From NCBI RefSeq assembly GCF_000313135.1, contig NW_004457532.1, positions 954,240 to 1,004,458 of the forward strand: a stretch of 50,219 nucleotides of DNA, in the 5' to 3' direction. The stretch's first letter is position 1; the number at the start of each line of letters is the position of its first letter. The notes beneath the pieces were generated by a model that made no database searches, was not told the DNA's origin, and was given only the letters and a program-made list of their open reading frames with translations. Positions 12,150 through 22,918 of the stretch are shown here, piece by piece. Position numbers and translations under genes: made by a program. Source of the DNA: Acanthamoeba castellanii str. Neff (lineage: Eukaryota; Discosea; Longamoebia; Acanthamoebidae).

Positions 12150-13175
12150 GGGCTGCAGCATCAAGCGACGGGGGTGCTGCTGGTGCAGAGCGTGGACGCC
12201 TTCAAGTGCGTGTGGATGGACCAGGGCACCGGCAGCAAGATGGACGGCTCCGTCTTTCGGCCCCTCACGCCCGAAGGCACGCGCACGCGTACCCTCTCGT
12301 CGCGTGGACAACTGCTGACGGTGATGAGAGGCGTGTCGTGTGTGTCGTGTGTGTCGTGTGCGTCGTGTCGTGTGTGCGGCGAGCAGGGTGGTCGCCCGTG
12401 GGGTACTTCTTCCGCCCGCGCCACTCGGAGGCCCTGCGGGAGAAGGTGGAGGTGTTCGCCCTCGCCGAGAAGGTGCCCAACGGCACCTACCTGCGACCCG
12501 TACGCCCCCCCCCCACCCTCCTCTTCTGCCGCTGCTGTACCACCGGCCAGTGAGAGGTGGTCGGCTGACGTCGCGGGCCTCGTGGCAGCCCACGGACTTC
12601 GAGCTCATCTGGAACGACAAGAAGACGGGAGCCAAGCGCCATTGCAGCATCTGGCGACCCATCCCGCCACCCGGTACGCCCCGAGCTTGTGTAGTCTTTG
12701 CTGTGCAAATCGTTCTGTGCGTGTGCGTGTGCGTGTGCTGTGTTGTGTCCCTCACACGCGTGCGTGCGTAGGATTCGTGGCGTTGGGGTACGTGGTGACG
12801 CCGCACCACAACAAGCCGACCCTGGAGGCCATCACGTGCGTGCACCACTCGTGCGTGCGCGCGTGCTCTGTGTCGCCCACCCGCAACTGGAGCGACGCCG
12901 GGTCGGGCGGCGCCTACGACGTCACCGTCTGGGCTCTCGACGGGGCGGCGGGCAAGAGCGCTGACGGTCGCTCGTTCTACCTGGGCGTGGACTGCGCGGC
13001 GCCGGGCTACACGCGGCCGAGCCATCCGGTATACTGCCTGGACACGCAGGCCATCGCCGCACAGCCCATCGCCACCAGCCCAGGGCCAGCCCTCTCCCCG
13101 CGCACGCCGCCCACGCCGCCCACGCCGCCCCCGCGCGATCGCGCCCTCACCCTGGGCGGCGGCGGCGGCGATTAA
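11197..13175 (+). CDS. RING / TRAF-type zinc finger protein with C-terminal Vps62-like (DUF946) region
   Basis: Eight exons (11197-11322, 11390-11478, 11598-11767, 11938-12038, 12159-12288, 12387-12499, 12589-12673, 12772-13175) give 405 residues. The N-terminus is Ser/Ala-rich. A C3HC4 RING follows: CPICVDAL, CCHATYCRACIEAW and CPGCRAAM. A TRAF-type zinc finger comes next: CPNVPCR, then CMKEHMAKCEFAPVVCPY. The C-terminal half has VWMDQGTGSKMDGSVFRPL, FELIWNDKKTGAKRHCSIW and WRPIPPPGFVALGYVV. This is the Trp/Pro pattern of Vps62/DUF946 proteins, and WSDAGSGGAYDVTVWAL is a further copy. The tail is Pro-rich. An E3 ubiquitin ligase with a membrane-traffic or beta-prism recognition module is inferred. 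The fifth exon could end at a GC donor after GAAG (12276), but the GT donor at 12289 fits phase equally well and was chosen. Confidence 0.85.
12119..12150. repeat. (GGCT)n tetranucleotide repeat in an intron
   Basis: Six GGCT units directly precede the acceptor GGGGCTGCAG of the RING/Vps62-like gene. A related GGGTGGCT/GGCGGGCG tract precedes the acceptor of the intron just before it (11865-11937). Confidence 0.92.
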
Positions 13176-13300
13176 CAGAAGATAGCTCCCCACAGGCGAC
13201 CTTGTGCACATAGACCGTCATAGAGATGTATTTAGAGATGTATTACCCCTTCTACACACGTACGCCGGCTTGCTGTGCGCCAGGGAGCAAGGGGGAGGGT

Positions 13301-13874
13301 TCACGATGCGCGCGTGGGCCGGGCATCGGAGCTCCATTCGGGCACGTCGCCGGTGACGCCCTGCAGCCACCGGTAGGCCGCCACCAGCTGGGCCGGCTTC
13401 ATCTTGAGGTACTCGTTGGCCTTCTTCACCCAGCTGTGTGTGTCGCGTGTGTCGTGTGTGTCGTGTGTGTCGTGTGTGCCGTGTGTGTCGTGTGACCACA
13501 AAACAAAAACCCCGTGTCCGCCACAGCGCCGATGGTGGTTGAGGTGGTCAGTCAACATGCACGGCTAGCCGCAACCGGCACGGGCGGGTGCACCTGTCGG
13601 GAGCGTCGGGGGCCGTGAGGTGTGGGTAGTGCAGCTCCAGCACCGATCGGTCCGTCACCACCTGCCGGTACCTGAGCGCACACACCGCCATCGCCCATGT
13701 GTCAGGCGGTGGCCATTTTCGTGAGGAAAGATGCGGTGGTGTTCCATCGGATGTAAGCGCGTACCATTCGTAGGGGAGGTAGGCGAGAGTAGACACCACG
13801 GGCGCGGCCCAGTAGTTCCGCACGCCCTGCCCAATGAGGGCGCCCACGTTGACCTGCCCGAAACGCTTCGACAT
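13301..13874 (-). CDS. Small hypothetical protein
   Basis: I do not recognise this protein. Three exons (13874-13765, 13671-13594, 13433-13301) join in phase to give 106 residues, starting MSKRFGQVNVGALIGQG and ending DARPTRAS. A moderately hydrophobic, aromatic stretch (VRNYWAAPVVSTLAYLPYEW) precedes a Lys/Leu helix (WVKKANEYLKMKPAQLVAAY). I chose this frame because all three junctions keep phase and the composition is balanced, unlike the two alternative frames. The protein could start further upstream, because an acceptor near 13926 would add AVEDGTEGGGLLAH in front of the methionine. The intron at 13434-13593 contains a TGTCG-type repeat. The stop is 126 bases from the convergent stop of the RING/Vps62-like gene. 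Confidence 0.55.
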
Positions 13875-14055
13875 GTGCGCCAGCAGGCCACCCCCTTCTG
13901 TGCCATCTTCAACTGCCTGAACAAAGAAAAGAAGAAAAAGGGAAGAAAATGGCTCTTTCTTTTCTGCTTGTTTCGTCACTTTTGCTGCTCGCGCTGCCTC
14001 CTCCTTCTTCTTCGATGATACCGTGCAGACTGGCAGACTGGCATCACACCCAAGT

Positions 14056-14094
14056 CTACTGCTGGGCAGCCTCGAACTTGTCGTCCAAGAACTG

Positions 14095-14135
<41 letters not shown>

Positions 14136-16665
14136 CCAGAAATAACGACAATTACCCAACAGTCAGTGATCATTGTTGCGTGAGGCCACGATTGTTGTCG
14201 GAGTACTTGTACCTTGAACACAGACTCCACGCAGCAGCCGCTGGTCCATTCGTGCTTGGGGTGACCTGCAAGGAAACACGAACAACAACGCCAACAAACG
14301 TTGAAGTACATGGAACAAACACGGACTCGCGAGAGAGAGAGAGAGAGGGAACAGGAGGTCATCGGTACCGGCAGATACGCACGGGCAACCATCCTCTCCC
14401 GAGCCACGCTCCGGGGCGTCGAGCGGCTTGTTGGACTTGACCTGCGCTCGCCAAAAAAGAGAGAAGTAAAAGAGAGAAGAAGAAGAAGAAGAAGAGATGA
14501 GTGACCATCAAGCCCCCGCCATCAACCAGACGACCCCCTCCCCACCAACAAATGTGGGCGCGTACCCAGTTGACGGCGTTCTTCTTGATGAACTGGCGCA
14601 CGGGGACGGGGTCGCGGCCGGACACCCAGTGCACGGAATCCGTGAAGGCCACGCCCACGCAGCGGGGCATCACCTCCTCCCCTGCGCTCTCACGATTGAG
14701 TGTCGTGGTGTGTGTGTGTGTGTGTTGTGTGTGTGCGTGTCGTGGGTCATGTGTTGGCGCCGTACCCCTTTCGCGGAGGAGGTCCATCGTGCAGATGCCG
14801 CCGGCCGAGTGTGCGATGATCGCAACGCGGGAGGCCGCGGCCTTGGCGCAGAAGTGGTCCCACACGTAGGTCGTGTGCTTCGACGGCGTCTCACCTTGGC
14901 CCCCCCGGGTCAGTCATTCAGCCGCGCGCGCGAACAAAGGTGTGTTGTGTGTTGTGTTGTGTGTCGTTGCGTGGCGACGTACTGCCGGGGATCTTGATGA
15001 GGTGCTTGATGGGGCGCATGACCTTGGCCGTGGAGAGGAAGGCCTCGCGGGTCTTGAACCAGGCCTCGTCGTCGTCGGCGCCCGGCTTGGTCCCGGCGTT
15101 CTGGTTGGGGTTGAACACCACCACGCCCCAGCCCCGCTCGGCGCACTTGCGCAGGTACGGGAAGATGGTACCCACCTCCAGCGAGTCGTTGATGCACAAC
15201 GCACGCGCCCACTGGCCCGGCCTGTTTTGCCACCGCACACGCACGACACGACACGACACACAAGATGACACACGTGAGATGGGCCAAGGAGTGCGGGTGG
15301 CGGGTGGCGGGTGGTACCGGACGGCGCCGGAGCCCTGGATGAGGAGGATGAGCTTTTCGGCCTGGAGGGCGCCCGGCGTGAGGAAGATGTTGGTGCGGGG
15401 CACGTCCGGGTTGTCCACGTCGAGGGGCAGGATCACCTCCTCCATGTTGTGCTCCTTCTTCAGCAGGTTCTGCTCCGCCCCCACATATGTGCACCCCCCC
15501 CATCTCGCCATCAATACTCGACCAGCAAACAGTATGCGTGCGCGGTGGTGCGTGTGCGTGCGCGGTGGTGCGTGTGCGTGCGCGTGCGCGGTGGTGCGTG
15601 TGCGTGTGCGTGTGCGTGTGCGTGTGCGTGCGGGAACGCCACCTGGATGTGCTCCACGATAAAGTCGCCGAGCGCGTCGTAGTGCATTTGGTTGACCCAG
15701 TGAAACTGCATTGGCCCCGCCCGCACACGCTGACATCAGCCCCACGATCCAAATCACAGGAGGAGGAGGAAACGAAGAAAGAGAAAGAAAGAGAGAAAGA
15801 CAGAAGAAGCAAGAAAAGGAGCACCTTGTCGCCGTTGATGGTGTTGCGGAGGACGCCATGGTCGTCGTAGGCGTAGTTGAAGTCCTGGAAGCAGGTGGCT
15901 TTCTCGGGCACCGTCTTCCACACGGCCTCGTAGTTCTCCAAGGTCTTGGCCGACGCACACTGCTCATTCATCGCGCCGCGCGTGCCGGGTGTGCCGTTGA
16001 GTGAAACGCAAAGCAGCAGCAGCAGCAGCAGCGCGGGAGGAGGAGGCGGTGGCACCTTGCGCCAGTCTTCGTCGGAGAGACGTTGACCGCACTTGGGGTA
16101 GGGACACACAATGTCAAGGAAGCCCTTCCTCTTCTCGTCGAACTCTGCATGCGCGCACACGACACACGACACACGACACACGACACACGACACACGACAC
16201 ACACACAAGAGCCACGTTTGGGGTCAGCACACGTCTATCCACATATATCCCAGGGCGGGTCATGTGTACCGGTGGCCAAGTACTTCTCCCAGCAGGTCTG
16301 CCCACGACACGCGTTAGAAATCATTTATTTTCTTTTCTTTTATTTATATAAATTTATATTCTGTTCATTGCGTGCACTGAAAAGTGATTTAGTTATTTTA
16401 TTATTTTGTTGTTTATCGCGAGGGGGTACCTTGCAGAGAGCGTGGTCGCAGGCGTGGGAGGACAGGAGGGCGTCGGCGCCGAACTTCTCGAGGCACACCG
16501 CACACTCGCGCTGCGGTTGCTCTTCCTCGCCCGCGCGCTGCTCTTCCTCCACCTTCTGCGCCGCTTCCTGTCGTTGTGTTGTCAAGGTAAGATGAGGCGA
16601 CGACTGAGTGCTAAGAAAAGGAGAGCAACTACCGCACGTACCGCCTTGTTGTGCTCCCCTTCCAT
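14056..16665 (-). CDS. RING finger-ARB2A (FAM172-type) fusion protein
   Basis: Thirteen exons from the ATG at 16665 to the TAG at 14058-14056 sum to 1275 nt, or 424 residues. Residues ~20-110 form a Cys/His-rich module: CAVCLEKF, SHACDHALCKTCW and VCPYPKCGQRL, so RING-like. The rest follows the ARB2A/FAM172A family: ATCFQDFNYAYDDHGVLRN, QFHWVNQMHYDALGDF, LILLIQGSGAVRPGQWARAL, IFPYLRKCAERGWGVVV then FNPNQN, VWDHFCAKAAASRVAIIAHS with the elbow AHSAGG, VAFTDSVHWV, and a C-terminal CVSAGHPKHEWTS. ARB2A is an alpha/beta-hydrolase-fold relative that binds Argonaute in animals, and fission-yeast Arb2 acts in the ARC complex. The RING part is not typical of the family, so a ubiquitin-linked role is inference. 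Exons are 24-239 nt and most donors are GTAC. Confidence 0.85.
14095..14137. repeat. (AAC)n trinucleotide repeat in an intron
   Basis: About 14 uninterrupted AAC units in the last intron of the RING-ARB2A gene. On the sense strand it reads (GTT)n, a T/G-rich tract just upstream of the acceptor, so it may serve as the polypyrimidine tract. Confidence 0.95.
15540..15640. repeat. GTGCGTGCGCGGTG-type and GTGTGC repeats in an intron
   Basis: Imperfect tandem copies of a GTGCGTGCGCGGTG unit pass into a GTGTGC hexamer run ending at the 3' edge of an exon. The tract lies in the intron between the QFHWVNQ and NLLKKEH exons of the RING-ARB2A gene. On the sense strand it is CA/CGC-rich. Confidence 0.9.
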
Positions 16666-16915
16666 TTGTCCTTTGGCTTTTTGCTGTTCACGGCTATCAA
16701 AAAGAAAAGGTGTTTTTCTTCTTTGTTGGCTGGATTTGCTGTCGACCTACCAAAAAATAAAAATAAAAAAATGACCAGGTAAAGGAGTGAATGCTGTATT
16801 GATGCAAGGAGTGAGAAAGGGGAGTGATAGAAAGAAGGAACGATGGCAACGGTGTGAGCAGGTCCGTCGAGAGTAGTCGACGCCAACGACTCAAAAGGGG
16901 GGTGCCAGCCAGGCC

Positions 16916-19086
16916 TCAGAGCGCGGTCGGCGAAGGATCCAACAAGGGATCGGCGGCTGCGGCACGAGGCATCCGGCGGCAGTTTCGGGTGAGGCGCCCA
17001 AAGCCCACCAGCCGCCAGTGGTCCTTCCCCGCGTGTCTGCTGAACGCCACCCTCTGGTCCTCCCTGATTGCTCCAAGTCAGCGTTCATGTCCACCACCCG
17101 ACACACGACACGACCAACACACGAAGAAGTACCGAGCGCAGATGGGCATGTGGGTGAGCTTGATGATGAGGCGGTGGGTCTTGGCTTTGACGGCGGTGAC
17201 GACGCCGACGGCCGAATTGCCGCCGACGTGGAGGAGCACGTTCTCCTTGGCCTTCATCTCCTCGACCTTCTCGCCCTCAGCGGTGCCGATGAGGCGACGG
17301 AAGAGGCGGTACTTGACCTCCACCTCCTGGAACACCTCCGGCAGGCTGCCCTCCACGCCCACCACCTGCCCCACCAGCCCGTCGTTCTTGCCCAGCGACG
17401 GATCTGAAACCAACCAACCAAACAACCAACCAACCATGGTTAGTTGCGTGTTGCGTGTTGCGACCCGAGGGGGGGGGCGTACCGAGCAGGGTACCGACGC
17501 CGATGAGTCCTCCGGGGATGGCGTGGGTGAGGGGGTTGGTGTCGGACAAGAGCGAAACGACCCGGGAGTAGAGGGGCTGGTAGTAGCGGCTGCCGTCCTC
17601 TTTGGCCCGGATGAGGCCCGGCCTGATCTCGATGCGCTGCCCGATCCGGAGGAGTCCGCTCTCCAGCACCCCGCCCATCACCGCCCCCTTGAGCTCCTCG
17701 AACGGAGCGCCCGGCTTGTTCACGTCAAACGAGCGAATGACCTGATATGTGTGGGTGCCCGTTTCCGTTAAGGCTACCGATCGGAGCGTGTGCGGTGGCG
17801 TGCGTGTGCCGTGGAGTGTGTATCGTGCGTACGTTGAGGAGCGGGGGGAGGGAGAGGTTGTGTTCGGGTTCGGGAACCTGCTCGACTATGTACTGGCACA
17901 CCACGTCCACGTTGTACCCCAACTGCGCCGAGATCGGGATCACCGGCGAACGCTGAAAGAGAGAGAGAGAGAGAGAAGAGAGTTGGTTATTATCACGTCA
18001 GCCAATATGAACTGATATATCGTGATGAGATATATATATCAACATCTGGCAGAGTCGAGCATAAATATTAAGTAAGGTACCTCAGCTCCGGTGCCCTGGG
18101 TGAAGGTGCGGATGTCGAGGTAGCTCTTGCGGGCGTCTTCCTCCGAGACGAGGTCGACCTTGTTCTGGATGACGACGTAGCGCCCCAGGTTCATGAGGTC
18201 GGCCGCGGCCAGGTGCTCGGCCGTCTGAGGCCGCGGGCACTCCTCGTTGGCCGCCACGACCAGCACCGCCGCGTCCATCGCGCTAGCGGCGTTCAACATC
18301 ACCGCTGTGTGCGTGTGCGGTTGTGCGTGCGCGTGCGCGTTGAGCTGACGTCAGTGTTGTGAAGTTGAAAGCGGATGACTCATTCGAGGGAGAGCGTACA
18401 CATGAGCATCTCGTGGCCGGGACAGTCGACGAAGCTGACGTGGCGCGCGAGGGTCATAGTGCTACCGCAGTGGCATCGGGGCCTGCCCTTGGTGTTGCTC
18501 GCCATCGATGTGTAGCACGCCGGTTTGGGACACTCGCCGTCGTCGCACCGGTAGATCTTGGCGTTGGCATAGCCTGCATCATCATAAGAAAAGAGTGTAA
18601 GTGTCGCCATCGAGCTGGATGAGACATACAATCACCACAAACATGACAATTGCTGTCGTACCGAGCTTGATGGTCATGTTGCGGGCCTGCTCTTTGGAAT
18701 GGCGCGTCGTCTTCACGTTCGTGAGCCTGCCTACCAGCGTGGACTTACCTGGTGGGTGGTGGTGATTGATTGTGACAGCCAACGACATTATCACTCATGG
18801 TCAGCTCCATCAGCCCTGTTTTTATGAACAATTCATTGGGGGGCACGGTACCGTGAGAGACGTGGCCAAGGGCGCCGATGGTGAGGGTGGGCTGGAGTTC
18901 GCTGAGCTGTCTCCTGAATTCGGCCGCGTCCTGATCACGGAGACTGCTCGGGGCCCACGGCGACGAGGCCGCGGGCGGCGCTGGTGGGGTCGAAGGCTCC
19001 ATCTTGAGACAGGGCTCGGGCTCGTTGTTGGTCGAGAAGGTCGATGAAGGGGTGCTGCCAGTAGTGGTGGTCTGAATGGAACTCAT
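16916..19086 (-). CDS. EIF2S3: Translation initiation factor eIF2 subunit gamma
   Basis: Eight exons (19086-18852, 18748-18662, 18573-18400, 18304-18081, 17952-17833, 17741-17483, 17403-17133, 17063-16916) give 505 residues. eIF2-gamma is the GTPase subunit of eIF2 that carries initiator Met-tRNA to the 40S ribosome. Motifs seen are [20 protein letters not shown] (G1), [16 protein letters not shown] (switch I), the family's zinc knuckle [11 protein letters not shown] with [17 protein letters not shown] (G3), [10 protein letters not shown] (G4), [13 protein letters not shown] (G5), then the beta-barrel signatures [30 protein letters not shown] and [10 protein letters not shown]. The first ~60 residues are Ser/Thr/Pro-rich. 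The chosen start is MSSIQTTTT, but the frame stays open to an ATG at 19272, so a longer N-terminus is possible. All seven donors are GTAC. Confidence 0.95.
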
Positions 19087-19668
19087 GAAGATTGTTGTTG
19101 CGGGTACGGTCGATAGCGAGTGGCTCCGTTTCGGTGGAAAAAGTGAGCGAGTTGTAGTTGATGTTGTTGCTGATAAAGCGAGTAGCGGTGGGGTAGCAGT
19201 TGATGGTAGTGGCGGTGGTGAAGGTGACAGGGGACGACATGTTGGACTTTGTGATGGTGGGTTTGGGTTCAAGTTGGGAGTTGATGAACTTGTGTGGACA
19301 AGTGTAGTGAGTTAGTACATTGGGGGCTCTCTACGGGGGTTCTACTGGGGTTCTGGGATGTGGTTGTGGTGAGGAGGAGAGGAAAAAGAGAGCAAGGAGA
19401 CCAGGACCGCCTTTTGTGCCTTTCCCTTCGCGCCATGCCTCCTGAGAAAAAAGACGAAACATTTGGCGATTGCTGAGAAATAGAGAGGAAGAAAACTCAC
19501 CATTTGGCTTTGGTCGGATTCGTGCCCCACCTCGCGATTCCAGGGTGTCTGCGTTCTGCCTCTTGCTGATCAACTTCATCTTCAGGTCATGCGATATCTA
19601 TTGTCGAATAGAAATCAATCCTTCACGTGGCAAGTGAAGGCAGAACAAAAAGTACGAGGCCCACCAGA
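19087..19668. other. Intergenic region between PPAT stop and eIF2-gamma start
   Basis: This 582-base region holds the eIF2-gamma promoter and leader and the PPAT 3' UTR. The part to 19272 is open in the eIF2-gamma frame but encodes only a Ser/Thr/Pro low-complexity stretch. No other gene is seen. Confidence 0.5.
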
Positions 19669-21933
19669 TCAGCAGGCGGGCTCGGCCTCCTTGTCGGGGG
19701 TGGCCTTTGCCTCTCGCCGGTGGTTCTCCCTCTCCCGCTCCTCCCTCGCCGCCCTGATGGGCACCAGGTCCTCGATCTCCAGCGGATACTCCCCGCTGAA
19801 GCACGCATTGCAGTGGCCGTCTGCGTGCGTGTGCGTGTGTGTGCGTGTGCGTGTGCGGTGGTGCGTGTGCGTGTGGTTAGCGGCCAGTAGGGCTTGAAGA
19901 GAATAACAATATCCGTGGGCGCGCACCCTTATCCTGGTCGACGACGCCCTCGCGGACCACCTGCATCATGCCCTCGATGGAGAGGTAGCCCAGGGAGTCG
20001 GCGCCAATGTGGTCGCGGATTTGCTCCACCGTGTGGTTGTGGCCGATCAACTCCTGCACAACCCCAGGAACCAGCACACGTGTGTTTAACACTCCCAAGC
20101 ACGATGACGCGACAACGCAACACAACAGTGCGAGCGAACCTCATAGGTGGACATGTCGACGCCCATGAAGCACGGGTGCTGGACGGGAGGCGAGGAGATG
20201 CGCACGTGGATGGCCCTGCACGCGAGAAATTGTGAGAATTGTACGCATGAATGGGTGTCGTTGGTCGTGTGCGTGTGCGGTGTGTGCGGGGTGTGTGCGC
20301 GTGTGCGTGTGCGTGTGATCATACTTGGGGTTGGCTTGTCGGATCATGGCGATGAGGTGGCTGAGGGTGTTGCCTCGCACGATGGAGTCGTCGATGATGA
20401 CCACGCTCTTGTCGCGCAGGTTCTGCACCAGCGGATTGAACTTGAGCCCGATCGTGCGCTGCCTCTGCGCTTGGTCCGGCTGCATATTCAAGAAGGGAAG
20501 TTAGAGAGACGACACACCACACACGCCGCACACACGTCGGAGAGGTGCGAGTGCGTACCGCGATGAAGGTCCGGCCGATGTATCGGTTCTTGGTGAGGCC
20601 CTCGGTGAAGGGGAGGCCCGACTCGAGGGCGTAGCCGATGGCCGCCGGGGTCGAGCTGTCGGGCACGCCGATCACTAAAGAAGAAGGCCAAGAAATGAGG
20701 TGTGTGTCGTGTGTGTCGTGTGTGTCGTGTGTGTCGTGTGATTTGTACCGATGTCAGCGTCGGGGGCGGGGTGTTCGCGGGCGAGCTGTCGGCCTAGGTC
20801 CTGCCTCACGCTGTGCACCAAGAGTCGACCGCCGTCGAGCAGCGAATCCGGACGCGAGAAGTACACGTACTCGAACACGCACAGCGCGGTCTGTCCGCCA
20901 GGTTAGTTCACCCTCGATTGCACACGCACACGCACACGCACACGCGTACATGCAAGTGGTGTGGGCGGCGCACCTTCTTCTGTGGCGGCAGGGTGGCACC
21001 GATGGACGAGTGGACGCCGGACTTGTCGATGCGAATGATCTCGCCGGGCGCCACGTCTCGCACGAAATCGGCGCCCACGGTGTGCATCGCACACGACTCC
21101 GACGACAGAATATAGACCGGCTTCTTGTCCGGCGACTGTACATACACATATTTAATATATGAATATATATATGTTTCTATGTATATATAGTAATAGATAT
21201 TGGGGGGGGGGTGACGTACGTCGGGGCGGATTTCGCCAATGCAGAGGGGACGGAAGCCGAAGGGATCGCGCACGCCGAAGAGGGCGTCCTTGGTCATGAT
21301 GACCAGCGAATAGGCGGCCGACGTGTACTCCATGAGGCTCTTGATCCGACCCTCCCAGTCGGGCGTCTCCGAGTCCTCGCCAGGCGGCCTCCTCGCCAAC
21401 ATCTATCCGCACACATCGCACCGCACACGCCGCACACAACCCGCCGCACGCGCGTCGAACGAGTGAGCGGTTGGTCGGAGCTGAGCCGAGGAATGAGAGG
21501 GAGGAGCAGGAGGAGGCACGCACCTGGACGATGACTTCAGTGTCGGACGAGGTGAACATGCCCACGCCGTTCTCGAGGAGTTGACGGCGCAGGTTGTGGG
21601 TCGACGTCAGCTGCCCGTTGTGCGCAATCGCCAGCGGACCGTGCAGCGTCTCGATCACGAAAGGCTGATTACACATCGCCACACGCACCACACAACAAAC
21701 AAACAAACACGATATCGTTAACCTTTGAGAAGTCTCCAGATAGATAGATTGATTGATAGCAGGAGACGTGCGACATTGCGTGTACCTGGGCGTTGGTGAG
21801 CTGGGAAGAGCCGACGGTAGAGTAGCGGTTGTGTCCGATGCAGCTGCTGCCCTTGAGCTGCTTCATTGTCTTCTCCTTGAACACCTGCAGAATCCCGACA
21901 CACGGCACGCGTCACAACACGACACACGACACG

Positions 21934-21973
<40 letters not shown>

Positions 21974-22478
21974 ACGGAGAGAGAGAGAGAGAGCGCGCGT
22001 GCGCGCGCGTTGGTGACAAGGGTCCTGCCGTTGCACGACGATGGCGCGTACCTGGGTGACGAGGCCCATTCCCTTGTGGACGTGGAAGCCGCTCGACCCA
22101 TCGTTGGAGGCCAGACCGCAGCCCTCTTGGCCTGTGACAGCCAGCCCTCTCCCCCGTCAACAACCACCGCGTGCGCGTGCGTGCCGTGCGCTGGTGCGCG
22201 TGCGCGTGCGTGTGCGGTGTTGTCGAAAGGGTGTGCGCGTACCGCGGTGTTGGAGGGTGTAGAGACCGAAGAAGGTCAGACGCGATGCCTGCACCTCACC
22301 GTTGGGGTCGAACACACTGCCACGCGCGTGCACGGTGCAAAGTAAGATTAAAAAAGGCCAAAAAAAAACAAGATTGAATGACATGGGATGCCACCAACCC
22401 AAAGATTGCGCATTCCTCCTTGGGCTTATCGTCGTCGCTGGAGCCCAGGCCGAAGGGAGTGTCCTTTTCATAGTCCAT
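19669..22478 (-). CDS. PPAT: Amidophosphoribosyltransferase (glutamine PRPP amidotransferase)
   Basis: Thirteen exons, from 22478-22399 to 19820-19669, sum to 1587 nt or 528 residues. The enzyme makes 5-phosphoribosylamine from PRPP and glutamine, the committed first step of de novo purine synthesis. A 22-residue propeptide precedes Cys23 in KEECAIFG, which becomes the N-terminal glutaminase nucleophile after cleavage. Class II amidotransferase motifs are [26 protein letters not shown] and [14 protein letters not shown]. The synthase half has [40 protein letters not shown] and the PRPP loop [23 protein letters not shown] near the end supplies two of the cysteines used for the Fe-S cluster in relatives. 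The first donor is GTTGGT, unlike most in this window. The stop of PFAS, the same pathway's step 4, lies 440 bases upstream. Confidence 0.97.
21934..21993. repeat. (TC)n-(AC)n-(GA)n composite microsatellite in a PPAT intron
   Basis: A TC run (21934-21949), an AC run (to about 21975) and a GA run (about 21977-21993) follow one another. The TC and GA runs are complementary, so the transcript could fold into a stem of about 16 bp with an AC/GT loop. It lies inside the intron 21885-22051. Confidence 0.9.
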
Positions 22479-22918
22479 GCTGTGCCAAATCTTTGCCAGG
22501 GATGAAAAATCTACGGATTCGATTGGCAGAGATTAGATCTCGCGCCAAGCAGTGTTGATGGAGTGGAAGTGCGTACGGACTCCGTAGAAGAGAAGATGAG
22601 CGAACAGTGAAAGAGATGCTAGAGGGTGAAGAGATGGGAACGGAGATCAGAGTGGGCACAACGTTCTCGGAGCTTGGCTCGCCAAACGTCAAAGCAAAGC
22701 ACGCCACGAATAATTCTGCAGAAGAGGGAAATCATAGGATAAACTACATTTCGCGAATATTTGGGATTGCAGGATCTGCATGTTGGCGCCACCCAGGACT
22801 CTGGGACAAGTGCAACATGTTGTGGGATGGATCAGGATACCTAGATTACATTCCCTTTTGTGAATTATTTGGAGAATTTATTGGAAACCAACTGGTGCAC
22901 CTGAGCTGATCCATCCAC
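22479..22918. other. PPAT-PFAS intergenic region
   Basis: This 440-base gap lies between the PFAS stop and the PPAT start on the minus strand. It is clearly AT-richer than its neighbours, especially 22700-22880. It must hold the PFAS 3' end and the PPAT promoter. No ORF of note and no tRNA is seen. Confidence 0.5.

Noticed and set aside
13976..14159. Coding extension of the small hypothetical gene into 13976-14159
   Set aside because: The frame there overlaps the terminal exon of the RING-ARB2A gene and a GTT repeat, and it gives Leu runs. The start at 13874 or an acceptor near 13926 is preferred.
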